Translations under genes and position numbers: made by a program
The notes under the pieces: generated by a model
What the model saw: the letters and a program-made list of their open reading frames with translations, nothing else
Told to the model about the DNA's origin: nothing
The model's database searches: none
DNA from: Paludibacterium sp. B53371
GTDB lineage: Bacteria; Pseudomonadota; Gammaproteobacteria; Burkholderiales; Chromobacteriaceae
NCBI RefSeq assembly: GCF_018802765.1
Contig: NZ_CP069163.1
Coordinates: 62,001-126,000 of the forward strand
DNA: 64,000 nt
Reading direction: 5' to 3'
In this document: positions 8,611-15,960 of the stretch, piece after piece
How positions within the stretch are numbered: the first letter of the stretch is position 1
How the letters are laid out: the number at the start of each line of letters is the position of its first letter

Positions 8611-8643
8611 AAAAAGCTTGGGGCACCACCCCCAAGTTTTTTT
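8611..8643. terminator. Rho-independent terminator downstream of the AlpA-like gene
   Basis: CTTGGGG (8617-8623) pairs with CCCCAAG (8630-8636). It is bordered by AAAAAG on the left and TTTTTTT on the right, so it can work in both directions. It separates the regulator gene from the tns operon. Confidence 0.8.
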
Positions 8644-8711
8644 GCGTCTGAGGCCTCGCAAAACATGGGCATCAGCTCATGGGATCTCCTTTCTGTTTCG
8701 TCTCGTCACAA

Positions 8712-8921
8712 TTACTCTGCAGCCTTCGCTTGCCCCTCCGTCTCTTGGATCTGAATCTGCTCTTCGATCCATTTGTCGACCTGGAGAGGACTCCAACGAC
8801 GAAGCCGTCCCAACCGGATGCAGGGCGGTACCTGCCCGCGGGCAATCAATTGCTCGAGCAATCGCAAACTAATCCCTAGCCGCTCGGCCAACTGCTTCGC
8901 GCTCAGCAGGTTATCCATCAT
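8712..8921 (-). CDS. AlpA/excisionase-type helix-turn-helix regulator
   Basis: A 69-residue protein of the MerR-like HTH_17/AlpA family: LSAKQLAERLGISLRLLEQL, then VPPCIRLGRLRRWSPLQVDKWI. The arginine-rich wing (RLGRLRRW) is typical of excisionase-like DNA-binding proteins. Such proteins regulate mobile elements rather than catalyse anything. The likely targets are the tns promoter just downstream or the transposon ends. The start at 8921 is taken from the MMDNLLSAKQ reading. A longer frame to 9029 has an N-terminus unlike the family. It is transcribed in the same direction as the tns genes but separated from them by a terminator. Confidence 0.8.
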   Translation of the reverse strand: MMDNLLSAKQLAERLGISLRLLEQLIARGQVPPCIRLGRLRRWSPLQVDKWIEEQIQIQETEGQAKAAE

Positions 8922-9204
8922 TCCATCCCCAATTGCCCTGCAGATTTGTGCATCTGCATGCAAAGAATTTTTGTCAACAGTAGGGTTGATTACATCACCA
9001 ACGGCCGCCAACAGCAAATGCTCTTTCAAATCAGCGACTTACATTAAATAATAAACATCAGATATAGCCTAACGAAAGTCATTTCCCGATCTTGAGTGCG
9101 TGATAACACATTGAAGAAAAATGACTTTCACCAAGAGACAACCACCTAAGCAGCAGAAAAAACTGTTGTTTACGCGGCCCTTTTGCCTGAAAGAAAATAG
9201 ATAC

Positions 9205-9882
9205 ATGGCAACGATCTACTTTTGCGGGGATCCGCACGGCAGATTCGACCACCTGATCCAGGTCGTCACACACGGCAAGCCGGATGCAATCATCCTGCTC
9301 GGGGATTTGACGCCAACTCAGCCATTGCAGGACGTACTGGCCCCGATCCTGGGATTGACGGAAGTGTGGTTTATCCACGGCAATCACGACACCGACTCAG
9401 AACCGAACTACGACCACCTGTTCAGTTCGGCACTGGCCGATAGGAATCTACATGGCCGTGTGGTGGAGATCGCCGGCGTGAGAATTGCCGGGTTGGGCGG
9501 CGTGTTTCGTCGACAAGTGTGGATGCCACCGGCAGCGCCCAGTTTTCAATCACCAGACGCATATTGTGCACAGTGCGGCCGCGGCAATCTCTGGCGCGGA
9601 GGACTTCCACGCAAGCATCGATCGACGATTTTCCCAGCAGATTTTGAGCACCTGAAAGGGCAACACGCGGATATCCTGGTCACCCACGAGGCGCCGAGCT
9701 GTCATCCTCACGGCTTCCAGGTCATTGATGACCTGGCGCGCGACATGGGCGTGACCATGGCGTTTCATGGCCACCATCACGATCATTTGGACTATTCCCC
9801 GTGCTGGGCGGATCTTGGCTTTCAGGCCTATGGCGTTGGGCTGCAGCAGATCACGGATAACAGCGGAGCGATCATCGGATAG
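9205..9882 (+). CDS. Calcineurin-like metallophosphoesterase
   Basis: A 225-residue protein with all metallophosphoesterase metal-binding blocks in order: GDPHGR near residue 8 (normally GDxHG), LLGDLTP near 38, FIHGNHDTD near 60, LVTHEAPSCHPHG near 160 and AFHGHHHDH near 190. A binuclear metal centre hydrolysing phosphomono- or phosphodiesters is expected. The substrate (nucleotide, protein phosphate or nucleic acid) cannot be read from sequence. The start MATIYFCGD is chosen because the family begins just before the GDxHG block. The upstream 28 codons of the frame look non-coding. It is the first right-half cargo gene, and its link to the other cargo is unknown. Confidence 0.85.
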   Translation: MATIYFCGDPHGRFDHLIQVVTHGKPDAIILLGDLTPTQPLQDVLAPILGLTEVWFIHGNHDTDSEPNYDHLFSSALADRNLHGRVVEIAGVRIAGLGGVFRRQVWMPPAAPSFQSPDAYCAQCGRGNLWRGGLPRKHRSTIFPADFEHLKGQHADILVTHEAPSCHPHGFQVIDDLARDMGVTMAFHGHHHDHLDYSPCWADLGFQAYGVGLQQITDNSGAIIG

Positions 9883-10023
9883 TCGCGAGGAACCTCAGTG
9901 AAGAGGTGGCCGTGGGCAGGCGGAGACAAGTCCCTCTTGGATGGTAGCCCGCCCTTGGCCGGTCTTGGATTTCAATGATGAGCCATCCCATATCGCAAAT
10001 CAATTCCGGCCCAAGCGATGCGC

Positions 10024-10587
10024 TCAAGGAGCAGAGCGAACCTGGTCAGATAGATATGCAGCCAGTTCGTTTTGAGTGCGGAACAGCGCTCTAAAACCCA
10101 GAAATGCAGAGATAGCCGGGCCAATGGCAAGAAGGGTCCAAAGCTGTAACCCGATTGCCCCGAATGTGACCGCGAAGTAGAGCACAGAAAAGAACAGCAG
10201 GGTTTTAACGAACTCTGCCCTCATCCCAGGTATCCGCACCGTCTGTCCCAGCAGGCCGAGAACGATCGCGATACCAGGCAAAATACCGAGTACAGGGATT
10301 GCACACGCAACGGTGGGCTTAAGCGATACAGCGGTGATCTCTTTCTCGGACAGAGAACGGATGGCTGGCGAATATAGCTGCCGGGTAGACTCGTTATAAG
10401 CGCGAAGAAGCTTGCCGTCCCGGGTGAAGAGCAATCGTACCTGATGGGCGGGCAAGAAGTTGCCGATCAGAGAGCCGAGGTTATACGGCACAGCCTCCTC
10501 GCCCTGTTGCAGCCATAGCGTCTCGCCCGACGTTAGAGTGCAGACACCCTCCTGCAAAGTGTACATCAACTGCCTGGCTTTCCCCAC
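10024..10587 (-). CDS. Uncharacterised membrane protein, 187 aa
   Basis: Not recognised. The N-terminal half (about residues 1-90) is soluble and beta-rich (TSGETLWLQQGEEAVPY, VRLLFTRDGKLLRAYN). The C-terminal half has two or three hydrophobic segments (AIPVLGILPGIAIVLGLLG, TLLFFSVLYFAVTFGAIG, WTLLAIGPAISAFLGF). The gene is divergent from the XRE regulator, with an operator-rich 140-bp region between, so it is probably controlled by that regulator. An internal start at MYTLQEG (7 codons later) is equally possible. Confidence 0.6.
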   Translation of the reverse strand: MGKARQLMYTLQEGVCTLTSGETLWLQQGEEAVPYNLGSLIGNFLPAHQVRLLFTRDGKLLRAYNESTRQLYSPAIRSLSEKEITAVSLKPTVACAIPVLGILPGIAIVLGLLGQTVRIPGMRAEFVKTLLFFSVLYFAVTFGAIGLQLWTLLAIGPAISAFLGFRALFRTQNELAAYLSDQVRSAP

Positions 10588-10644
10588 GAACGCCCCCTCA
10601 TCGCTAGACTGTTGCCTTTATATGCCGACAATGCTTCACTTATT

Positions 10645-10686
10645 ACAACCATATAGTCACTTATAGTTGTCATTTATGCAACTATA
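10645..10686. promoter_or_regulatory. Three-half-site operator of the XRE regulator (predicted)
   Basis: The half-site ACAACCATA (10645-10653), its reverse form TATAGTTGT (10662-10670) and the forward copy CAACTATA (10679-10686) follow each other at regular spacing of about 17 bp. The last two form a perfect 8-bp inverted repeat with a 9-base spacer. The site lies 40-80 bp before the XRE gene, in the region shared with the divergent membrane-protein gene. This is the layout of autoregulated controller proteins. Binding is inferred. Confidence 0.65.
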
Positions 10687-10727
10687 TAGCGTGGTTCGCA
10701 AGACGCGCAAAGCCGATGCTTTCCTCC

Positions 10728-10973
10728 ATGGGAAAGCAAAGCACACCACACGCCGCTCGGCTGATTTTTGCCAGGAATTTGCGCCAGGCAAGACGTTTGA
10801 AAGAAGTGTCGCAGGAAGCCCTTGCTCTGCAAGCAGGCCTCAGCAGAACCTACGTATCCGAGGTGGAGCGTGGGGAGAGGAATGTGTCAATCGACAATAT
10901 GGGGCTATTGGCGGATGCGCTCAAAGTCGATTTGAAAGACTTGCTGGATCCGAGTTTTATTAAGTCATTTTGA
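10728..10973 (+). CDS. Small XRE-family regulator resembling restriction-modification controller (C) proteins
   Basis: An 81-residue single-domain Cro/C1 helix-turn-helix protein: ARNLRQARRLKEVSQEALAL, then AGLSRTYVSEVERGERNVSI and LLADALKVDLKDLL. The recognition helix SRTYVSEVERGERN is the pattern seen in C proteins of type II restriction-modification systems, which are of this size. Such proteins bind operators at their own promoter and delay expression of the toxic partner. Here a DNA methyltransferase and a kinase/receiver pair lie downstream in the same cargo. The start MGKQSTPH is preferred over an upstream in-frame ATG 12 bases earlier on spacing grounds, with low certainty. Confidence 0.8.
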   Translation: MGKQSTPHAARLIFARNLRQARRLKEVSQEALALQAGLSRTYVSEVERGERNVSIDNMGLLADALKVDLKDLLDPSFIKSF

Positions 10974-11023
10974 TGACGATCTGAACTCACCAAAATCGAG
11001 CCAGAGATTCTAATAAGAGAATC

Positions 11024-11173
11024 ATGAAAACTTCATTAAAACAGCTTGTTGCAGCCAAAGTGCCGATAGGCCATTCATGCAATCATTGCGGCAGCAAACT
11101 ACCAACTAACAGTTTGGAGATGGCAATAAAGAGGAAGGTGACATCCGCCAACACTACACCCAAGAACTCTTAG
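11024..11173 (+). CDS. Possible small protein, 49 aa, with a CxxC pair
   Basis: An ATG-to-TAG frame with AAGAGA upstream encodes MKTSLKQLVAAKVPIGHSCN and continues HCGSKLP..., giving one CNHC motif. The second half of a zinc ribbon is absent, so it could be a gene remnant, a tiny DNA-binding protein or chance. It occupies the gap between the XRE gene and the kinase gene. The rest of the gap (11174-11408) shows no gene. Confidence 0.3.
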   Translation: MKTSLKQLVAAKVPIGHSCNHCGSKLPTNSLEMAIKRKVTSANTTPKNS

Positions 11174-11408
11174 GGCGCTGTTACGGGGTCGACTAGATCA
11201 ATGCTGATGCTCATCATGTCAGTTAGGATCTCAGCAGCCAGGTGCATCACAATGCCACGGTACCCAACAGATCCTCCACTAGATTTCGACTACGTTTCGC
11301 ACCAGCGATGCTGTGGACGTGAACAAGAAGAAAGCAACATAAAAAAATGCCATCAGGATACAATGAATACGGAAACAATAATGCTTGGATGAAAAGGCAA
11401 ACCGCCGA

Positions 11409-13967
11409 ATGAGTCAAGATCCGAATGATAAGTTAGCCATGAAAGATGAAGCCAGCAGCTCTCATCTAAGTATATCTTCCCACGTTGTTGTGCAGCTGGG
11501 GGCAGAGCTAGTCACCGACGTAGAGCAGGCGTTGCTTGAGTTAGCAAAAAATGCCTACGACGCAGACTCTGAAACTTGCGAAATCATCGTCGAGCCAGAC
11601 TGGGAAATTTCGCCCACGGATCCTGAATATGATCTGCTATTCCCTGATCGCAAAGATACGGCTGATCGTCAGAAGGAGAAAGTTGGACGTCTTCGCGTAC
11701 GCGATTGTGGACTTGGAATTCCTGCAGATGCGGTCAATCGTGGCTGGTTAAGAATCAGCGCATCATTGAAGCGTGCATCAGGGGAGCAGGCAAAGCAAAA
11801 AACAAAAAAAAATCGCACGCCTGTTGGTGACAAGGGGCTGGGCCGCTTAGCCACAATGAAAATTGGTACTGTTTTACGTCTAAAAACAGCGACTGAAGGT
11901 GAATCACAATGGCGCACAGTATCGTTTTCTTGGGCAGACTTCACGCCCGAGCGCACACTCGATCAGGTTCCTGTTTTTGAGGGTACCAATTCAGAGGATT
12001 TCGACGGTCCAGGCACAATTATCGAGATTATCGGCTTGCATGATCCAGCGCATTGGAACAATCCCATCTTTGTTGAGCGAGAATTAGTGCCTAATCTCTC
12101 TACTCTTATTAGCCCGTTCCAGTCGCAGGATAATTTTAGCATTACGGTTAAAATGAAGTCCCGCGTATTTGAACTCGAGACACTCCATGATGACGTTCTC
12201 AATCTTGCATCAGCAAAATTTGAATTCATATGGGACGGCAGTGAACTTTCTATGAAATCATGGATCGCACCGCCGCTATTTCGGGGGGTGGCAGGCGAAG
12301 AAGGGCAAGAGAAATTTGATTTGGTATTTAACGAAATTAATAAACCAAAGCTTTTATCATTTCTCGCCAATAAACCGCGACTCAGGGACCATAATATTGA
12401 CATTAAACCTTCAGATCCATGGCTCTTAAAATTTTCAGAAAAAAATCAATTCCAAACATTTCCAACAGACAAACAATACCCTGGGGCTATTAACCCTGGG
12501 CCATTCCATGCTGAAATATATTCTTTTATGTTCAATGAGGCAACAAAGAATAAACTTCAGCAAGCCGGGATGAGTACGCCACAAATGCAGTCAATGGCTA
12601 CTATAGCAATTTATCGTGATGGTTTCAGAGTTCGAGCTCAAAAGGACTGGCTACGCTTGTCAGAAAGCCAAACAAAAGGTGGTTCATTTTATGAGCTCCG
12701 CCCGACTAATGTCCTGGGTTTCTTTGCGCTATCCAATGAGCACAACAGTGGCCTTGTAGAAAAATCAGATCGAGAAGGCTTTGTAGATAATAGAGAGTTT
12801 CGTGGGTTCATGTCTCTAAGCCAGAGATGCAAATCTTATGCAAACAACATATTAGAAGCCACCAGAAAAACCTACAATGAGTTTGCTACAACTTTATTTG
12901 TCAACAACCCAATTCCACCAACATCGCATGCATTAACGAAGCAACTAAAAGATGCAGAGTCAGAGTCGAATCAAAATATCCGAAGGGCGAAATCAACTTT
13001 ATCAAAAGCACTGAAAGAGCTTACGGAGGCACGTACTACGCTTAACCTTAAGCATGAGCTCTCTGTCGATGTTCGCTCGACGATGTCGACTCCTTTAGAG
13101 CACGCATCAACAGATTTAATTAAGTCTTTGGAGGCCCTCCAATTAATCGAAGAGAAGCTTGTAGATCACAGTCGTCTTTCAGAGGCAATGCATATCGTTC
13201 GTCTTTCTGATGACGAGCAGAAGTACCGTCTTATAGAAGCCGCGGCTGTTGGCCTTTCCGCAAGGTCATTCTCACACGAATTACATCACTATGTTCGACA
13301 GTTGCGTGATGGTGTTGCGCTCGTAGTTGACCGCAACCAGAACTATCGCGATGAAAAAATCCGTGAAGCAACAAAGATGCTAAGCAGCGTCACGAGAGAG
13401 CTAGCAAAGCTTGTTGCTACCATCGATCCTCTCCTACCAGGGAGTCGCTCGCTAAAAGAAAAAATACAATTGCATGAGTTCTTACGGAAATATGTAGAGG
13501 CACGAAAATCGTTCGCTGAAACGAAAGGTGCTGACCTGATATTCAATACAGTACCTACTAGCTTAGATCTTGAAGTGAAATTCAGTCGAGCGAGGCTCTT
13601 GCAAATTGTAGAAAACCTTTTCAACAATAGCTTGTATTGGGTGACACATGGTCCATTATCGCATGGACGGGAGCGAAGAATTGTCATCGAAACAACAGAA
13701 ACCGGATTTATTTGGTACGACAACGGGCCAGGAATCAGCCCCTCACTTGAATCATCGATCTTTGAGCCTTTCGTATCTGACAAGCCGGCTTCAGAAGGTC
13801 AGGGGTTGGGCCTGCACATTGTGTCGACATTCCTTGAAGCTGAACGTTGCTCAATACAGCTCTCAGCCGAACGAAATGAAATCGGAAGACGCTTTAAGTT
13901 TATCGTCACTCTCAGCGGTGCCACAACAGCCCATCAACAACCAAAATTGTTTGCAGGAAATGACTAA
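11409..13967 (+). CDS. Double-GHKL protein: Hsp90/MORC-like ATPase domain fused to a histidine-kinase core
   Basis: An 852-residue cytoplasmic protein. Residues about 35-220 form a GHKL ATPase of the Hsp90/MutL/MORC type: N-box ALLELAKNAYDAD, G1 box VRDCGLGIP and G2 box GDKGLGRLA. An S5-like segment with IYRDGFRVRAQKDW follows near 400-460. A coiled-coil-prone stretch (about 505-600) leads to a dimerisation/phosphoacceptor-like helix with RSFSHELHHYV, where His623 sits as in HisKA H-boxes. A second GHKL domain (about 725-835) is a classical histidine-kinase ATPase: VENLFNNSLYW, WYDNGPGI, IFEPFVSDK and GQGLGLHIV. No membrane segment or signal peptide is present. The stop overlaps the start of the receiver-domain gene by 8 bp, so the two are made together. 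The likely role is a sensor kinase in a defence or stress pathway. The start could also be a TTG at 11385 or an ATG at 11439. Confidence 0.85.
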   Translation: MSQDPNDKLAMKDEASSSHLSISSHVVVQLGAELVTDVEQALLELAKNAYDADSETCEIIVEPDWEISPTDPEYDLLFPDRKDTADRQKEKVGRLRVRDCGLGIPADAVNRGWLRISASLKRASGEQAKQKTKKNRTPVGDKGLGRLATMKIGTVLRLKTATEGESQWRTVSFSWADFTPERTLDQVPVFEGTNSEDFDGPGTIIEIIGLHDPAHWNNPIFVERELVPNLSTLISPFQSQDNFSITVKMKSRVFELETLHDDVLNLASAKFEFIWDGSELSMKSWIAPPLFRGVAGEEGQEKFDLVFNEINKPKLLSFLANKPRLRDHNIDIKPSDPWLLKFSEKNQFQTFPTDKQYPGAINPGPFHAEIYSFMFNEATKNKLQQAGMSTPQMQSMATIAIYRDGFRVRAQKDWLRLSESQTKGGSFYELRPTNVLGFFALSNEHNSGLVEKSDREGFVDNREFRGFMSLSQRCKSYANNILEATRKTYNEFATTLFVNNPIPPTSHALTKQLKDAESESNQNIRRAKSTLSKALKELTEARTTLNLKHELSVDVRSTMSTPLEHASTDLIKSLEALQLIEEKLVDHSRLSEAMHIVRLSDDEQKYRLIEAAAVGLSARSFSHELHHYVRQLRDGVALVVDRNQNYRDEKIREATKMLSSVTRELAKLVATIDPLLPGSRSLKEKIQLHEFLRKYVEARKSFAETKGADLIFNTVPTSLDLEVKFSRARLLQIVENLFNNSLYWVTHGPLSHGRERRIVIETTETGFIWYDNGPGISPSLESSIFEPFVSDKPASEGQGLGLHIVSTFLEAERCSIQLSAERNEIGRRFKFIVTLSGATTAHQQPKLFAGND

Positions 13968-15765
13968 ATTCCATGAGCTAATGTCGCAGCTAAAAATTAG
14001 CGCGGTTTACTGGGTCGACGATGAAAATGCAGAAGGTAGCGAACTCAGTTTGGAGAGACTGATTGATTGCTTCATCAGTGCTCTAATTGGGGCCTCAGCT
14101 CTGGAAGCTAAATCCATGATGGGCATCTTTCTCAAGGAGGAGGAGCTCAGGGGAAAAGCAAACAGCTTACTGCGAATCCTGAAGAATGTAGACGAAAGTG
14201 ATGAATCAAAAATTGAGCGTGTTACACCAATCCTACAGGAATTGACAGATGGAATTAAAGATGCAGCAGCAGGCCTAGCTGGTGAATTGAGAAAACTTCC
14301 AGGGCCACTCGGTGATGCAGAGCGCGATGCACTAAAGACTTTATTCAGTGGTGCAGAAACCACATGGGCATGGAATACCCTGTCATTTACGAAGTGGGAA
14401 ACAGAAGGAAAACAGATACTTCGTCAGCATGCCGGGGATGAGTCAATTCTTCTCGTCGTAGACCTTCAGAATTCAAGCGAAAAAACAGCAACAAATGGTC
14501 AAACCGTACTAAATGATGTAGCAACGGCTAACATTGATCGAAAAGCCTGTCATTTGATTGTTCTCACATCAGAGTGCGATATCGCAGAGGAATTTCGGAG
14601 AGGGCGACGACTTACAAATGATTACTTCGTCGATAAACTTCAGCGAATTCCCGTATTTGCATTGTCTAAAAATAGATTCACCAAGTCTATTGAAGAATTG
14701 CCGGAGCGAATGATAGATGCGTTCGTGAATGCATTGGAGCGTGCAAATCTGTCTTTGGTTCAACTTGAATTTGCCGAATTAATGCGAGATCACTTCAAAC
14801 ATTCTATTGAACGTGCATTCAGTGCACTAGATACTGTAACTATTGAAGAATTAGCATTTGCAGTAACACGTACATCTCATGAAGAAGGAGCATCTGAAAC
14901 TGAGACTTTAGTGAGGATTATGAACATTGCGCAGCGAGAGGAATTTAAGCTTGCCATATCCAGCAGTTCAATCATTCGCTCTACTATTTTAAAGCTACGC
15001 AAAGCGGCCAACACTCCCATTGAGAAAAAAGATCTTGAGTCAGATGGCGAGCTGTTAAAACTTCGCTGTGCGGAGCTTTACGACAAACCAGAGGTCATAA
15101 ACAGCCTCTTTAGCCCACTTTCGCCTGGCGATTTATTTATTCTCACAGAAGAAATCCCTGTACTTGATGAAAACAACGTGCGCACAGGAGATATTGAGAC
15201 TGTGGAGAAACTTTACGTACTCGTTGCCAATGCTTGTGACCTGATGTTACGGAAGGAAGGAACTCGACGTTTGGATACAGGGATGATGCTATGTGTTGAC
15301 GAACTACCCGCCACCTCTGCTGACCGACAATTCAGATTTGAACTCCAACATTTGGACTTTACTGGCATCAAGGGGGCCTCAACTAGGCAAATTGAGCTTC
15401 GTGCATATAAATCATTACCTCTCTCTCTATTAGATCTATGCTGGACCAATACTGATGGTCAATGTACATGGCGCATGTTTGAAAAAACGCTCTATGAAAA
15501 TCTTCTTGGATCGCAAAAATTGCGGTTGGAGATACTTAATACCGAGTATGCAAGACTTACAAGAGATGATCTCTTAAGCATGGCACGCCCAATGAGAATT
15601 GGCGTTACCATAGAAGAAATTGAAGAAGATAAAATATCCTCTGTTACGTTTTCGGCACGTAGGGTTGGACGCCTCAGTGATCAATATGCCGCCCAACTCG
15701 TCAGCCGCTTTATGGGGGTATTTGGACGACCTTCTGAAGAACATGACTTCAGCAAGGCGATCTGA
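13960..15765 (+). CDS. Partner protein with a split receiver (REC-like) domain, 601 aa
   Basis: The ATG at 13960 overlaps the kinase stop (ATGACTAA) and has CAGGA just upstream. Residues 15-24 (AVYWVDDENA) carry the acidic pair Asp20-Asp21 of a receiver domain. After an inserted, mostly helical segment of about 120 residues, the fold resumes with SILLVVDLQNS, putting Asp168 at the phosphoacceptor position, then HLIVLTSECD with Thr203 and PVFALSKNRF with Lys237. All five hallmark receiver positions can therefore be assigned. Residues 240-601 are an unknown output region, including PLSPGDLFILTEE and LYVLVANACDLMLRKEG. No nuclease or DNA-binding motif was recognised. The natural reading is a response partner phosphorylated by the upstream kinase. 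Confidence 0.8.
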   Translation: MTKFHELMSQLKISAVYWVDDENAEGSELSLERLIDCFISALIGASALEAKSMMGIFLKEEELRGKANSLLRILKNVDESDESKIERVTPILQELTDGIKDAAAGLAGELRKLPGPLGDAERDALKTLFSGAETTWAWNTLSFTKWETEGKQILRQHAGDESILLVVDLQNSSEKTATNGQTVLNDVATANIDRKACHLIVLTSECDIAEEFRRGRRLTNDYFVDKLQRIPVFALSKNRFTKSIEELPERMIDAFVNALERANLSLVQLEFAELMRDHFKHSIERAFSALDTVTIEELAFAVTRTSHEEGASETETLVRIMNIAQREEFKLAISSSSIIRSTILKLRKAANTPIEKKDLESDGELLKLRCAELYDKPEVINSLFSPLSPGDLFILTEEIPVLDENNVRTGDIETVEKLYVLVANACDLMLRKEGTRRLDTGMMLCVDELPATSADRQFRFELQHLDFTGIKGASTRQIELRAYKSLPLSLLDLCWTNTDGQCTWRMFEKTLYENLLGSQKLRLEILNTEYARLTRDDLLSMARPMRIGVTIEEIEEDKISSVTFSARRVGRLSDQYAAQLVSRFMGVFGRPSEEHDFSKAI

Positions 15766-15786
15766 CCTGACCCTCTTTCCTAATTA

Positions 15787-15801
15787 ATAGTCTAGGACTA
15801 T
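15787..15801. promoter_or_regulatory. Palindrome ATAGTC-TAG-GACTAT between receiver and methyltransferase genes
   Basis: A perfect 6-3-6 palindrome in the 195-bp gap between two convergent genes. The AGTC...GACT halves are the inverse of the GACT...AGTC C-box used by restriction-modification controller proteins. As it lies downstream of both genes, an operator role is uncertain. The rest of the gap shows no gene. Confidence 0.35.
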
Positions 15802-15960
15802 ACAGCACAAGGGCCAATCCACAAATTATTACCGATATTTCCCCTCTCGGGGGAGGTCATTATTTGCGACAGAAAAACTAGGCCGCAGATCATCTCTCAG
15901 AGACCACATAGAGAGACCAACAACCGATTGATCTACAAAATCATGATGAAATGGATTTTA

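Noticed and set aside
11409-15765. Assignment of the kinase/receiver pair to Detocs
   Set aside because: Detocs has three components, including a separate effector with its own receiver. The double GHKL layout and split receiver here do not match what I know of it.
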